From an uncultured Alphaproteobacteria bacterium (GTDB taxonomy: Bacteria; Pseudomonadota; Alphaproteobacteria; Rs-D84), in the NCBI GenBank assembly GCA_944389385.1, contig CALXMC010000003.1, forward strand, positions 74,356-138,355: 64,000 nucleotides of DNA, in the 5' to 3' direction. Made by a program: the position numbers and the translations under genes. Positions 43,530-53,486 of the stretch are shown here, in pieces. The stretch's first letter is position 1, and every line of letters starts with the position of its first letter. The notes beneath the pieces are model-generated. The model was not told where the DNA came from. It saw only the letters and a list, made by a program, of their open reading frames with translations, and did no database searches.

Positions 43530-44971
43530 AAGCACGACTGATAATCTTTGCCATACAATTTATTATGTGCGCAATCGCGTTGGGGGTCGGTGTTTGGTAT
43601 TTGTCTTCATCCATTGGCGGCGATGCGATTACATATACCAGTGTAAATAATTTTATGACCGCCATTGGTGTTGAAAATGGCGATATTGCATCGGCGAATG
43701 GTTGTTTTCTGTGCGGATATATTGAACAATTGTTTTCGGTTATCGGTAATGCGGCCGAGATGTTCTGGACCGCTATGGTCGATAATATATGGATATTGTT
43801 GGCTTTGGGATTCGGATTATTTTTAATTATAACCACCGGTAAGTATATATATGACGCCGCCAAGCCCGCGGCAAAATTGGATACAAAAGAAATTAAATTA
43901 GATTTCGCGGGATGGTTCGACAAAGTCTGGCGCCAAGGTGCACGCGTGTTAATCGTCGGCGCGTTAATGGGCGCATTGGGCATGGGCGGAACCGCTGCAT
44001 TACGCACAGTTGCAAATATTACCATTACACCGGTTTTGTTTGTGGGGGCTGAATTATCTATGTTGGCAACTGGTGTATCGGATGCGGCACAGTGCGCTGC
44101 AATAAATACATCCGCCGTGACTGGTGATATTCTGAATCCGATTTTACAACCATTTATGTGCGCCATCAGCAATATCAACAGCGTTATGTTGGCTGGGGCG
44201 GCCGGCGGATTTTCGTTAATGAATTATGCTTGGTTGGGCATGGGCGGCGGCGTATTTACGTGGATTGCAGGATTGGCATTGGTTTTGATGTTCTTGGTCA
44301 TCGGATTTGATTTGGTGTTCCAAGTTTTGTCGGTTATTTTCAAATTAGTATTTCTGATAATATTTTTACCACTTATTTTGGCCGCAGCCGCGTTCGAACA
44401 AACTTGGTCTTTGGCGGGTGGCGTGGTTAAAAATGCTGTAAATATGTTGGTGACATCTGCAATTCGAATTGTGGCCATTTCATTAAAGACGATTATCATT
44501 TTTGCAATTGTCGCATACGCCGCAGATGCTTATTTCCCCGGGCCCGTTGATGGATACAGTGCTGTATTACCGCCGATGATGGGACAGTCTGTTGAAAATC
44601 CAGATGCACAAACTATGTCTGTCATAAACGTCTTTGCCACGTGCGAGCAAGCGTCCATAGTCGATGGTGTCGTCGACAAAGAATTATTCAAAGATTGTTT
44701 TACCGCGCAACGTAATGCCATTGAAAACCAATACCCTGGCGCGTTTGATTTTATGCGTAACGGATGGGATTTCTTGATACTGATGCTGTTTTTATTCGCG
44801 TTATACTTTTGGGTTATTAAATCACGCGTCGATGCAATATTCGGATTGGATAAAGTCGGCAAAGACGAAACGTTTGATTTTGGCACGTGGGCCAAAGGAT
44901 TGGGGGTAAAAATCTGGCATACGCCAAAACAAATTGTAAAATCTGTGACCGAAGCTTTGGGCAAAAAGTAA
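43526..44971 (+). CDS. VirB6/TrbL-like membrane protein (paralogue 4)
   Basis: 481 residues, GTG start overlapping the previous stop (GTGA). An N-terminal hydrophobic segment (about 5-27), a short periplasmic part, then CFLC at 60-63 with GYIEQLFSVIGNAAEMFWTA, the shared block. Further helices include a Gly/Ala-rich region (about 145-185) and the segment GLALVLMFLVIGFDLVFQVL. The tail after about 440 is hydrophilic. Coupled at both ends, so co-translated with its neighbours. Confidence 0.65.
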   Translation: MKARLIIFAIQFIMCAIALGVGVWYLSSSIGGDAITYTSVNNFMTAIGVENGDIASANGCFLCGYIEQLFSVIGNAAEMFWTAMVDNIWILLALGFGLFLIITTGKYIYDAAKPAAKLDTKEIKLDFAGWFDKVWRQGARVLIVGALMGALGMGGTAALRTVANITITPVLFVGAELSMLATGVSDAAQCAAINTSAVTGDILNPILQPFMCAISNINSVMLAGAAGGFSLMNYAWLGMGGGVFTWIAGLALVLMFLVIGFDLVFQVLSVIFKLVFLIIFLPLILAAAAFEQTWSLAGGVVKNAVNMLVTSAIRIVAISLKTIIIFAIVAYAADAYFPGPVDGYSAVLPPMMGQSVENPDAQTMSVINVFATCEQASIVDGVVDKELFKDCFTAQRNAIENQYPGAFDFMRNGWDFLILMLFLFALYFWVIKSRVDAIFGLDKVGKDETFDFGTWAKGLGVKIWHTPKQIVKSVTEALGKK

Positions 44972-46269
44972 TGAATTTATTAAAACGAATTTTTGCCAAA
45001 TTTATGATTGTCGCGACTGCGGCGGTGTTGATTGCACCATGCGCATTGGCCGCGGATGCAACATCAAATCTGCCGTTTACTGAAATTGGTGATTACGGCA
45101 ATTGGATGACTGTGGATAATATTTTACAATTCGACAGCGCAATCGAAACAGATATGAAAAATTTCCAACCGCAATCCACCCAATTGGTTGATGATTATGT
45201 GCCCATTGTGGCCAAGGCTGGGTTGGCAATGATGAATGGGTTATCCATGATTTCGGACATGTTGGATTCGTCATTGGTTCGGTTTTCGATTATATTTATG
45301 CTTTTGGCGTACGCGTTTTGGATTATGTTCGAAGCGTATAACATGGTAAAAAAAGGCACGTCAGCCAAGGAACTTGGTGAAAAAATCTTCAAAAAAGCCG
45401 CTGTTATTATGATATGGTCAATCATTTTGAATTTTGGCCCCGCCCAGGTGTTTATGTGGGTAATGGGACCGATTATTATGATTGCGTCGTATTTATCTGA
45501 TTTGATATTAAACGCTGTATCGTCGGTGGTTGGTGTTCAGTTGCCTGACACTTGCGCGGCCATACGCGAGTATACCATAAACAATTTATCCGACAGTATG
45601 ATTATGGATGCTGAATCTGCGGCAACTTTGCTGTGCATACCGACGCGGCTGTCTGGATTTTTCACAACCGGAATCGGCGCAGGATGGCAATGGATGATTG
45701 CAGGAATTGGCCACAGTGCTTTTACAGTCTTGGTTGGTGCGGTTTTTATTGTGCTGTTTTTATACAACGGATTCAAATTTGCAATGATGGCATTCGGTGT
45801 AATTGTCGATTTATTCTTGGGTGTAATGATGTTGCCTTTTACCGCAATAGCAGAAACATTAAAAGACAAAACATCGTACCAAGGAATCGCCGGCGATATA
45901 TTCAATGGATTTTTGGGATTATTCAGTGCCGAGACTTTACAAAAACAAATCGAACGCTTTATTAACGCCGCAATTTATTTTGTGTCGTTGTCGATTGTAA
46001 TTGCGGTTTGTGTGGCATTATTATCTGGAACGGTCAGCGTTGATATGTCTGCGCAAATACCGACGTTGGAAAATGATGGATTTATACCAACGTTATTAAC
46101 CGGGGCATTGGTGGCGTATTTGGCGGCGCGTGCCGGCACGATTGCAGAAAATATTGGTGGCCGTGTAAACGATAATTTTGGAAAAGCTATGTCAGAAGAT
46201 ATTGTCAGATTGTGGAAAAACACATACGGAAAAGCCAAAAATTTTATAAAAGATGTGCGCAAGAAATAA
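44971..46269 (+). CDS. VirB6/TrbL-like membrane protein (paralogue 5)
   Basis: 432 residues from the ATG at 44971, which shares a base with the upstream TAA (TAATG); the frame is open further upstream but overlaps paralogue 4. Signal peptide (about 1-28, ending ALA-AD), then a periplasmic segment and seven or so helices. The shared block reads AGLAMMNGLSMISDML with the cysteines lost. The FLYNGFKFAMMAFGVIVDLF stretch is the VirB6-like core. The Lys/Arg-rich tail ends KDVRKK. Last gene of the coupled series; uvrD converges on it 6 bp later. Confidence 0.65.
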   Translation: MNLLKRIFAKFMIVATAAVLIAPCALAADATSNLPFTEIGDYGNWMTVDNILQFDSAIETDMKNFQPQSTQLVDDYVPIVAKAGLAMMNGLSMISDMLDSSLVRFSIIFMLLAYAFWIMFEAYNMVKKGTSAKELGEKIFKKAAVIMIWSIILNFGPAQVFMWVMGPIIMIASYLSDLILNAVSSVVGVQLPDTCAAIREYTINNLSDSMIMDAESAATLLCIPTRLSGFFTTGIGAGWQWMIAGIGHSAFTVLVGAVFIVLFLYNGFKFAMMAFGVIVDLFLGVMMLPFTAIAETLKDKTSYQGIAGDIFNGFLGLFSAETLQKQIERFINAAIYFVSLSIVIAVCVALLSGTVSVDMSAQIPTLENDGFIPTLLTGALVAYLAARAGTIAENIGGRVNDNFGKAMSEDIVRLWKNTYGKAKNFIKDVRKK

Positions 46270-46275
46270 GTTTGT

Positions 46276-48366
46276 TTAATCCAAAAATTTTACATATCTG
46301 CGGTCAACTTTCTTGATGCCCCGTGCACGGAATGCAACGGTTAAAATATCGCCATTTTCTTCGATAACGACACCACGTCCCATTTCAGCATGTTCAACCA
46401 ATTGGCCAACAATATTTTTTTGTTGTTTTGCAGGGTGCGGTTTTGGTGTTGGACGTGTGGACGTACGGTAATTATACGTGCCATGCGGTGTACCGCCCTG
46501 GAATTCCAAAAATTTATTATCCATTTCAGTAATAAAACGACTGGGGGAATTGTATTGCCGATTACCGAACACCATGCGCGACATAGCATTTATAATTATC
46601 GCACGACGGCGCGCACGCGTTATCGCAACATACGCCAGACGCCGTTCTTCTTCCAACCCGCCGGATTGCACCGCCATATCGTTGGGGAATATGCCTTCTT
46701 CCCAGGCGGGTAAAAACACGGTATCAAATTCCAGTCCTTTGGCCGCATGGATTGTCATTATGCTGACCGCATCAGATGCGGGTGCGGCATCATCTGAATC
46801 ATTATCGTCCGTCATCATTAACGCGGCATGTTCCAAAAATTCAGGCAACGTATCATATTTGCCAATTACATTGGTTACCAATTCGCGAATATTATCCAAT
46901 CTGTCCGACGCATCGACATCCCGCGATTCGCGCCACATTTGAATATATCCCACGTTATCCAATAATTTTTGCGCTGCATCCATTGGCGGCACAGACATCC
47001 AATCAAAATCAAACGCAGACAAAAACGCATCTGCGGCGGCGCGCTGTTTCCCGGAAAGCGACGCCACACGCAGCCCATCCATTAAATTTTTGCCAGACGC
47101 CCGCAATTTCGCAATCGCAGACGGCCCAAAACCGCGCCTTGGTTTTCCGATTATACGCACGAACGATATATCGTCAAACGGATACACCAACAAACGCAGA
47201 TACGCAATTGCATCACGAATTTCTGCGCGGTCATAGAATTTTGTTGCACCGACCAATCTGTATGGGATTGCACGAGTATTAAATTCTTCTTCGAACATGC
47301 GTGACAATGAACCCGCACGAATTAAAATCGCATAGTTTGAAAATGGTTCATCTGCATTTTTATGTTGGATTGTATCGGCGATTAAACGCGCTTCGTCAAA
47401 ATCAGATGGGACGGTTAAAACATAAACAGGTTCACCCGCAGGCGCGTCGGGACGCGTATGTAAATCTTTTCCCAATCGCCCAGTGTTATGACGTATCAGT
47501 GAATTTGCGGCACCCAAAATATTCGGGGTACTGCGATAATTCGTTTCCAATCGAATTATTTTTGCCGTTGGAAAAGTTTTTTCAAAATTCAAAATATTCT
47601 TTATTTCCGCCCCACGCCAAGAATAAATCGATTGGTCATCATCGCCCACACAGCAAATATTCGGATTTTCAACCCCACGCGTCAGCATTTGTAAAAATTG
47701 CATCTGGGCGGCATTGGTATCTTGGAATTCATCGACCAATATATATCGAAACTGGCGTTGATATCGCGCCAGGATGTCTGGAAACGCATCAAACAATTGC
47801 AACACGCGCAGTATAATATCGCCAAAATCCACCGCGCCCATACGCGCCAATTCAGCGTTATATGCGTTTAATATTTTCAGCGCAACCGCGGACGTTTGTT
47901 CAGTACTGTGCAGTCCTTTATCTTTGATGGCGGAAATTCGTTCGACCCAATCTGCGGGATTAAAATCTTTGACATCCATTCCCATATCAGTCAAAACATT
48001 TTTTAATACCGTTTTTTGTTCGTCATCGCCATAGATTATAAAGTCACGGCGCAATCCGGCCGCATCCGCATTCGACCGCAATATCCGCAAACACATTGAA
48101 TGAAATGTACCACACCAAACGTCACCCGCATACCACGCAGTGCCGTCTGAAAATGCCGCCAGACGCGATTTCATTTCATTTGCGGCTTTATTGGTAAATG
48201 TCAGTGCCAAAACCTGCCATGGGGCGGCCAGACCGCGGTTTAATATATATGCCACACGCGTGGTTAAAACGCGGGTTTTTCCAGTCCCCGCCCCAGATAA
48301 TACCAACAACGGTCCTTGGGTTGTTTCAACCGCCAATCTTTGTTCAGGATTAAGATTTTCTAGCAT
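46276..48366 (-). CDS. uvrD: UvrD/PcrA-type superfamily 1 DNA helicase
   Basis: 696 residues from the ATG at 48366 (MLENLNPEQRLAVETTQGPL). All SF1A motifs are visible: Walker A GAGTGKTR, Walker B VDEFQDTNAAQ, GDDDQSIYSWRGA (motif III), TNYRSTPNILGAAN (motif IV) and the VSIMTIHAAKGLEFDTVFLP / ITRARRR motifs V-VI. The C-terminal Tudor-like end (EHAEMGRGVVIEENGDILTV) fits UvrD/PcrA. It unwinds DNA in excision and mismatch repair. The reading frame is open for 83 more codons upstream, but no start signal supports them. Confidence 0.95.
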   Translation of the reverse strand: MLENLNPEQRLAVETTQGPLLVLSGAGTGKTRVLTTRVAYILNRGLAAPWQVLALTFTNKAANEMKSRLAAFSDGTAWYAGDVWCGTFHSMCLRILRSNADAAGLRRDFIIYGDDEQKTVLKNVLTDMGMDVKDFNPADWVERISAIKDKGLHSTEQTSAVALKILNAYNAELARMGAVDFGDIILRVLQLFDAFPDILARYQRQFRYILVDEFQDTNAAQMQFLQMLTRGVENPNICCVGDDDQSIYSWRGAEIKNILNFEKTFPTAKIIRLETNYRSTPNILGAANSLIRHNTGRLGKDLHTRPDAPAGEPVYVLTVPSDFDEARLIADTIQHKNADEPFSNYAILIRAGSLSRMFEEEFNTRAIPYRLVGATKFYDRAEIRDAIAYLRLLVYPFDDISFVRIIGKPRRGFGPSAIAKLRASGKNLMDGLRVASLSGKQRAAADAFLSAFDFDWMSVPPMDAAQKLLDNVGYIQMWRESRDVDASDRLDNIRELVTNVIGKYDTLPEFLEHAALMMTDDNDSDDAAPASDAVSIMTIHAAKGLEFDTVFLPAWEEGIFPNDMAVQSGGLEEERRLAYVAITRARRRAIIINAMSRMVFGNRQYNSPSRFITEMDNKFLEFQGGTPHGTYNYRTSTRPTPKPHPAKQQKNIVGQLVEHAEMGRGVVIEENGDILTVAFRARGIKKVDRRYVKFLD

Positions 48367-48438
48367 TAAATTCACCACCGTATTATAATACAGAAAATCA
48401 AACTTTACAAAACTATATTTTAATGGGGATGTGGACAG

Positions 48439-49116
48439 ATGGGACGCGTTATTTGCTTTGACATTGAAACGACCGGATTGGAATATTTGCGTGGCGATCG
48501 GTGCATAGAAATCGGTGCGGTTGAAATGATTGACGGCAAAATTACAGATAACGTTTTCCACGAATATATAAATCCAGACGGCAAAATTATTCCGCCCGAT
48601 TCGTACAAAGTTCATAAAATTTCAAACGCATTTTTGGAAGACAAACCCAAAATGGCGACGGTTGCGCCACGTTTCTTGGAATTTATCGGCGACAGCCCGA
48701 TTGTTGCGCACAATGGTTTAGAATTTGATTTTCCATTTATAAACAATGAATTAAAAATGATTGGCTTGCCCCAGATTCCCCGTACCCAGCAATTGGATTC
48801 AATGATAATTGCACGCAATCGTGTATTTGGCCCAAAAAGCAATTCATTGGACGCATTGGCAAAATGGTATGGAATATCGCTGGCCACGCGTGCAGACGCA
48901 CACGGCGCGTTAATTGACGCTGAAATTTTGGCCAAGGTTTATAAAGAACTGGAAAACACCACACCCGCGCCAGATATATCCCAGGTAATCGAAAAACAAC
49001 ATGCTGCTTTTTTGGCGCATCCGAAAATCGGGGCGAATTTTCCACGCCGCAGTTTTTCTGCCCACGCGGACGAATTGGCGGCGCACAACGCATTTATGGA
49101 AAAAATTAAGGCATAA
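48439..49116 (+). CDS. dnaQ: DNA polymerase III epsilon subunit (3'-5' exonuclease)
   Basis: 225 residues. DEDDh motifs: Exo I FDIETTGLEYLRGDRCIEIG, Exo II VAHNGLEFDFPF, and Exo III HGALIDAEILAKVY with the catalytic histidine. The tail (about 180-225) carries a short motif region that may bind the polymerase alpha subunit. It proofreads replication. ATG follows GGACAG; a GTG at 48431 is out of frame. Divergent from uvrD. Confidence 0.94.
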   Translation: MGRVICFDIETTGLEYLRGDRCIEIGAVEMIDGKITDNVFHEYINPDGKIIPPDSYKVHKISNAFLEDKPKMATVAPRFLEFIGDSPIVAHNGLEFDFPFINNELKMIGLPQIPRTQQLDSMIIARNRVFGPKSNSLDALAKWYGISLATRADAHGALIDAEILAKVYKELENTTPAPDISQVIEKQHAAFLAHPKIGANFPRRSFSAHADELAAHNAFMEKIKA

Positions 49117-49120
49117 TTAT

Positions 49121-49150
49121 AAAAATCCCCGAACATCGGGGATTTTTTTA
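49121..49150. terminator. bidirectional terminator after dnaQ
   Basis: AAAAATCCCCGA-ACA-TCGGGGATTTTTTT between dnaQ and the convergent giant gene. Confidence 0.85.
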
Positions 49151-52100
49151 TGGGACCGGGATTACTGGATCTTTGTCCACATCTGTACTGGGGTCTTTGT
49201 CGCCGCCCTCGCCACCGTCGCCACCACCGACTATGGGCTGTTCCAAACATGCATACGGGTTATAGATTGGGAGGTGTCCATCGTCACATTCACAATAATT
49301 TGTTCCGGCCACCAAAGACGCCCCATTAACACATTTGCACGATCCATCTGTGTTGCGACCATCGGTAAAGGCACCACACGATTCCACACAACGCGAATCA
49401 TACGGATCGTATCCATCAACGCACGCACAATAATCGTTCACGCAACTTTCACGCTTGTTAATCGACGCCGCGCATTCGCGGTCGTACCTGGAATTTGTTG
49501 TACAGCACACCGGTACCTTGAATGTCTGATATTGGCTGGTTGTTCCCCTGGGGCATCCACACGCACCGGTCATTCCCAATGTCGCCCCAGGTCCGCATAT
49601 ACATTCACCAGTATCTTCATCGCGACCAATCCCCAGAACACCACATGCAATTCTACATGTGTTGTTAACATTTTCGAACCCGCTGTTGCATTGACACAGA
49701 CCCGTTTCTGAATCTCGGGTTGCGTTGGAAACGCACACGCATTCACCATCAACCTCTTGTTCCAACACACCGCAGCCTTTTGGTACGCATTTACCATCTT
49801 CTTCCACGAATCCTTCGTCGCATTGGCAAACAAGGTTTTCGTCTTTGGTTGCGTTGGCAACACATACGCATTCGGTACCAACCACTTCTTCCAACTGGCC
49901 GCATGATTCCGGTATACATCCGGTTTTATCTGCGTTAGGTACCTTGCCATCGTCACATTCGCACCAAATGTTTGCGGTCGTTAAATGTGCACCTGGGAAA
50001 CATCTGCATATTGCGTAGTCATTATCCCAAGTTCCCAAATTACACACAGTATCATACGGATAACAAGCAAGTGGTAAACCGGCATCTGGTTTGGCAAAAC
50101 TGGTATAATTTTCTTCGCATTTGTCGCATCTGCCTGTTTCTGGGTCTTGTACCGCATGCTCGATACATACGCATTGCCCGCTTTCGGCATCAAATGATCC
50201 AAGCATTCCACAATCTTGGGGTTCACAAGCGTTTTGGTTTTGCTCATAATTTTCATTGCATTGACACAGTCCTGATTCTGGATCTCGGGTTGCATTGGCA
50301 ACACACACGCATTCACCATCTTTCAACTCTTCCAAATTATCGCACACCGTTGGTACGCATGCGCCGTTTTCTTCCACATATCCGTCATCGCATTTGCAAT
50401 TCCAACCATTGCCAGTTCTGACTGCATTTTCAACGCACGAGCACGTATTACTCTCCCACTTTGTCAAAGTAGATGCCGCACATTTTTCTTGATCGGTTTG
50501 TTCATCTTGTTGCGGTACGCATGCGTTTCCACTTTGAACAAATCCAGAATCGCATTGGCACTTGCCAGAAACCTTGGTTGCGTTGGCAACACATACGCAT
50601 TGACCATTAACCAGTTGTTCCAACGCGCCGCAATTGGGTGTATCGGGTTCATCATCGTCATCATTACCGCCACCCTGGTTGCCGCCGCCTTGGTTACCGC
50701 CGCCACCAGAGCCCGTGCCATCGTCGTATACACAAACGCCGTTTTTCATTATATATCCTGAATCGCACACGCATACGCGGTTCGAGTTTCTGGTGGCATG
50801 TTCGCCACACGGCGCATAGCAATACGTACCCCATGATTCATAACTGCCAATACATTTGCACATATTGTTCACACACCCACCCACTGTACCATCTGGGGAT
50901 ACGCCAGACTGGCATGATGTGCCTGCATACATCGCATTGTCTGGGCACAATAATGACTGATAGAACATCTCGGATATACTTTGAATACATGTATCGTCAT
51001 CGGCATTGTCACCTTTGGGGCAATGGGTCTCATCATCCGCAAACACCGCATACGCGCATGTCAATGCCACGTTGCGGCATGCACCACGCATAACGCTATA
51101 TATACTGGACACGTTCGCTGTCGATGACCATGCGTTAACCTGGGTTACCTGCTGATTATAACAATTTGCCACATCCAATATGCACGTAGATGAATAATCA
51201 GATATAATCCGTTGCTGTTGGGCACGAATGTTCACCATTGCACGCTGGACATAATTCACAACAATGTCGTTATATGGAATATATCTGTCGTCGTCGTATG
51301 TATATGCGCGACACTTGTCCAACACAGGACGACACAGACCCTCGGCGGTGGCAACCTCGTTCGTGCCGATTTTTTGCAACAAATATTTCGCAATACAGCG
51401 ACCATCATTACCACCCTTGTCATCTTCGGTATCGGTTACCTGTTCGGCACAAAATTCTGGATCCAACGTGGTGTTTATACCATAAGATCTGTTCAAAAAG
51501 CTGCGATCTATCTTGGCATTATTATAATTTTCCATAAATTCTGTGATTTTGGTAATGTCTTGCCCGATTACAACCTCGCCATTTTCGTCGATATACCGCT
51601 TGGTCGGATCCAAACATTTTTTATAATCCGCGCCACAGACCATCTCGTCCGTCATGCACGCATCCAAGGCCGCAATACATCCTTTACCATCATATTGGTT
51701 TTGATTCTGTCTTACCGCCAAGCGCGCCTTTTGCAGCATTAAATTCGCACTGCGCACGTTGGACACCAATGTTTCATTCATTTTGGTTAATCCTTGGCCG
51801 TATTCAATACAGTCACGATCAACCGCCAAATCATAGTTTGCTGTGATTTGATCAATGTTGGCGCCGGCATCTTCGCATTCTTGCAAAACAGTTCTGCAAC
51901 GGTTGCGCGCCGCGTTATATAAACTTGTGCCGCGCAGGTTTGATAAACTGGATGTGCCGGTATTCAAAAAATCCAAACTGAATATATCCGCAACATTGGC
52001 CGAAAAATCCAAATTCATGTCCAAACCAAATGACATGGACGACGATGAATATGATGAAGATGTACTGATTGGGTCACTGATTAAATCTTCGATTTCATCC

Positions 52101-53053
52101 AACATGCTGCGCGTTTCAGATGTATCGCGCGCACCGGACAGAGCCTCTTCAGCCTCGGTCTCGTTCATAATCGCGCGTATTTCGTCGGCCGACAAACCAA
52201 CATAACGAATACGCTGTGCAACCTCGTTTAACTGGTTATTGGCATCGGTAACGGCCTCTTCTACCTCTACATAATCATCCAACATCGCCGAACAAGAGCA
52301 TCGACCCTGGTTCGCGTCAATAACATTACAAAACTGATCCATACAGTCGTTATACTGCTGCTGGCATGACGCATTCAAATCAGATGTTAAATCCAGACGT
52401 TGTGTGGCCTCGGCAATAGACTCGGCCGTTGGGACATTCGTTGCCGCACGTGATACCGCATTACGGTTTTGCGTACGTACCGCGCCCGTCGCCACATCGG
52501 TCGCGTTTACAGGCCGTTGAACTATGTTCGTTGTGCGGCGCGCCGATGATTGCTGGGCGGTTGCCACAGGTGTCTGGGCCGCGCGCGATACGGATATCGC
52601 CGACCGCCCAGGTACAGATACCGTGTTCGTTGCCACACCCGTGCGTGATACCGTGCCAGTACCCAATGTGTTGACCGTGCCACGCGGAACAGAACGTGTC
52701 TGTGACGCATTGTTCAAATTCAAAACCCGTTCGGCACCGTTGCCACGCGATACTGTGTTACGTTCCGTTACATTCGCCATCGTGCGCACAACCGTATTGC
52801 GCGGCGTGGCCGTACGCGATGTAACGGTGGCACCCGACAAATCCGATGTCTCATTCGCAGCCGTGCGCGATACAACATTGGCGGAATTACGCGATACCGT
52901 CGATGTATCACGACGCGACGTGGATGTAGATGTATCCGCAGATTCTGTGGCCTGTCCGGGGGTTAAACGCGAAACAGCAAACGCGCCACCGTCGGCAAAA
53001 ACCAACGGTGCAAGCGCCACAATCAAAAAAAAGCACAAAGGCAATTTTTTCAT
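49148..53053 (-). CDS. giant exported Cys-rich modular protein A (1301 aa)
   Basis: Signal peptide (about 1-20, ending VFA-DG). Residues 21-215 are a disordered Ser/Thr/Arg/Val-rich stretch with repeated VSR and SRT motifs. Residues about 230-290 start a Cys-containing helical domain (CQQQYNDCMDQFC, then CSCSAMLDDY), followed by further helices with paired Cys to about 720. A Gly/Asn/Asp linker (near 810) leads to about nine tandem Cys-rich modules of roughly 40-45 residues of the form CG.LE...GECVCV.NAT....CQC..GF....CVP, EGF/TIL-like. The tail is Gly/Asp/Pro-rich. Probably secreted or surface-held with disulfides. Leader is only 12 nt past TATAAT. Family not recognised. Confidence 0.85.
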   Translation of the reverse strand: MKKLPLCFFLIVALAPLVFADGGAFAVSRLTPGQATESADTSTSTSRRDTSTVSRNSANVVSRTAANETSDLSGATVTSRTATPRNTVVRTMANVTERNTVSRGNGAERVLNLNNASQTRSVPRGTVNTLGTGTVSRTGVATNTVSVPGRSAISVSRAAQTPVATAQQSSARRTTNIVQRPVNATDVATGAVRTQNRNAVSRAATNVPTAESIAEATQRLDLTSDLNASCQQQYNDCMDQFCNVIDANQGRCSCSAMLDDYVEVEEAVTDANNQLNEVAQRIRYVGLSADEIRAIMNETEAEEALSGARDTSETRSMLDEIEDLISDPISTSSSYSSSSMSFGLDMNLDFSANVADIFSLDFLNTGTSSLSNLRGTSLYNAARNRCRTVLQECEDAGANIDQITANYDLAVDRDCIEYGQGLTKMNETLVSNVRSANLMLQKARLAVRQNQNQYDGKGCIAALDACMTDEMVCGADYKKCLDPTKRYIDENGEVVIGQDITKITEFMENYNNAKIDRSFLNRSYGINTTLDPEFCAEQVTDTEDDKGGNDGRCIAKYLLQKIGTNEVATAEGLCRPVLDKCRAYTYDDDRYIPYNDIVVNYVQRAMVNIRAQQQRIISDYSSTCILDVANCYNQQVTQVNAWSSTANVSSIYSVMRGACRNVALTCAYAVFADDETHCPKGDNADDDTCIQSISEMFYQSLLCPDNAMYAGTSCQSGVSPDGTVGGCVNNMCKCIGSYESWGTYCYAPCGEHATRNSNRVCVCDSGYIMKNGVCVYDDGTGSGGGGNQGGGNQGGGNDDDDEPDTPNCGALEQLVNGQCVCVANATKVSGKCQCDSGFVQSGNACVPQQDEQTDQEKCAASTLTKWESNTCSCVENAVRTGNGWNCKCDDGYVEENGACVPTVCDNLEELKDGECVCVANATRDPESGLCQCNENYEQNQNACEPQDCGMLGSFDAESGQCVCIEHAVQDPETGRCDKCEENYTSFAKPDAGLPLACYPYDTVCNLGTWDNDYAICRCFPGAHLTTANIWCECDDGKVPNADKTGCIPESCGQLEEVVGTECVCVANATKDENLVCQCDEGFVEEDGKCVPKGCGVLEQEVDGECVCVSNATRDSETGLCQCNSGFENVNNTCRIACGVLGIGRDEDTGECICGPGATLGMTGACGCPRGTTSQYQTFKVPVCCTTNSRYDRECAASINKRESCVNDYCACVDGYDPYDSRCVESCGAFTDGRNTDGSCKCVNGASLVAGTNYCECDDGHLPIYNPYACLEQPIVGGGDGGEGGDKDPSTDVDKDPVIPVP

Positions 53054-53171
53054 CTATTTCACGTAATTATACCACACACGCACAAATTAAAAAAGATGAA
53101 TTTTTACAAAAATTTAATTATCTGGACAGAATTTTGGGCGCGGCTGCCGTTGCAGTTACTCACACACACCC

Positions 53172-53242
53172 TTGTCATTCCCGCCTTAACCACCCCACAA
53201 ATACATTCGTATTTGTGGGGACCCCGGGCGCGGGAATGACAA
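53172..53242. repeat. intergenic palindromic repeat, family B copy 2
   Basis: Outer arms TTGTCATTCCCGC / GCGGGAATGACAA and an inner hairpin CCCCACAAATAC-ATT-CGTATTTGTGGGG, 71 bp. Confidence 0.85.
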
Positions 53243-53277
53243 GTTAAGGGATTAAGTGAATAATCCCGCAGTCTCTA

Positions 53278-53455
53278 ACCACCCCGGGCTTGACCACCCA
53301 CGCGACACATCGCGCGGGGCCCGGTGTCGCCCACCCCTCCAATGGAGGGGAACTCAGCCCGCAACGGGAACGTAACAAGTTCCCCTCTGCGGAGGGGTGG
53401 CGGCTTGCCGCCGGGGTGGTCTATCACCCGAAGCCTTGGCGAAGGGTGACACGAG
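53278..53455. repeat. intergenic repeat, family C copy 2
   Basis: CACCCCTCCAATGGAGGGGAAC ... GTTCCCCTCTGCGGAGGGGT-type blocks with flanking ACCACCCCG/GGGGTGGT boxes. With family B it fills 53054-53460, where no gene is supported. Confidence 0.75.
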
Positions 53456-53460
53456 TAACA

Positions 53461-53486
53461 AAAAACGGGGCGATGCCCCGTTTTTT
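53461..53486 (-). terminator. rplU-rpmA terminator
   Basis: AAAAACGGGGC-GAT-GCCCCGTTTTTT directly after rpmA. Confidence 0.85.

Noticed and set aside
43312-44178. 288-residue minus-strand frame inside the VirB6-like cluster
   Set aside because: Antisense to two coupled membrane-protein genes, low-complexity Asn/Thr/Ile content, no start signal.
39655-46269. The cluster as ABC or ion-transport permeases
   Set aside because: No ATPase partner, no EAA-type loop or substrate-binding protein, and the repeated CxxC-helix layout with soluble tails fits VirB6/TrbL better, though not conclusively.
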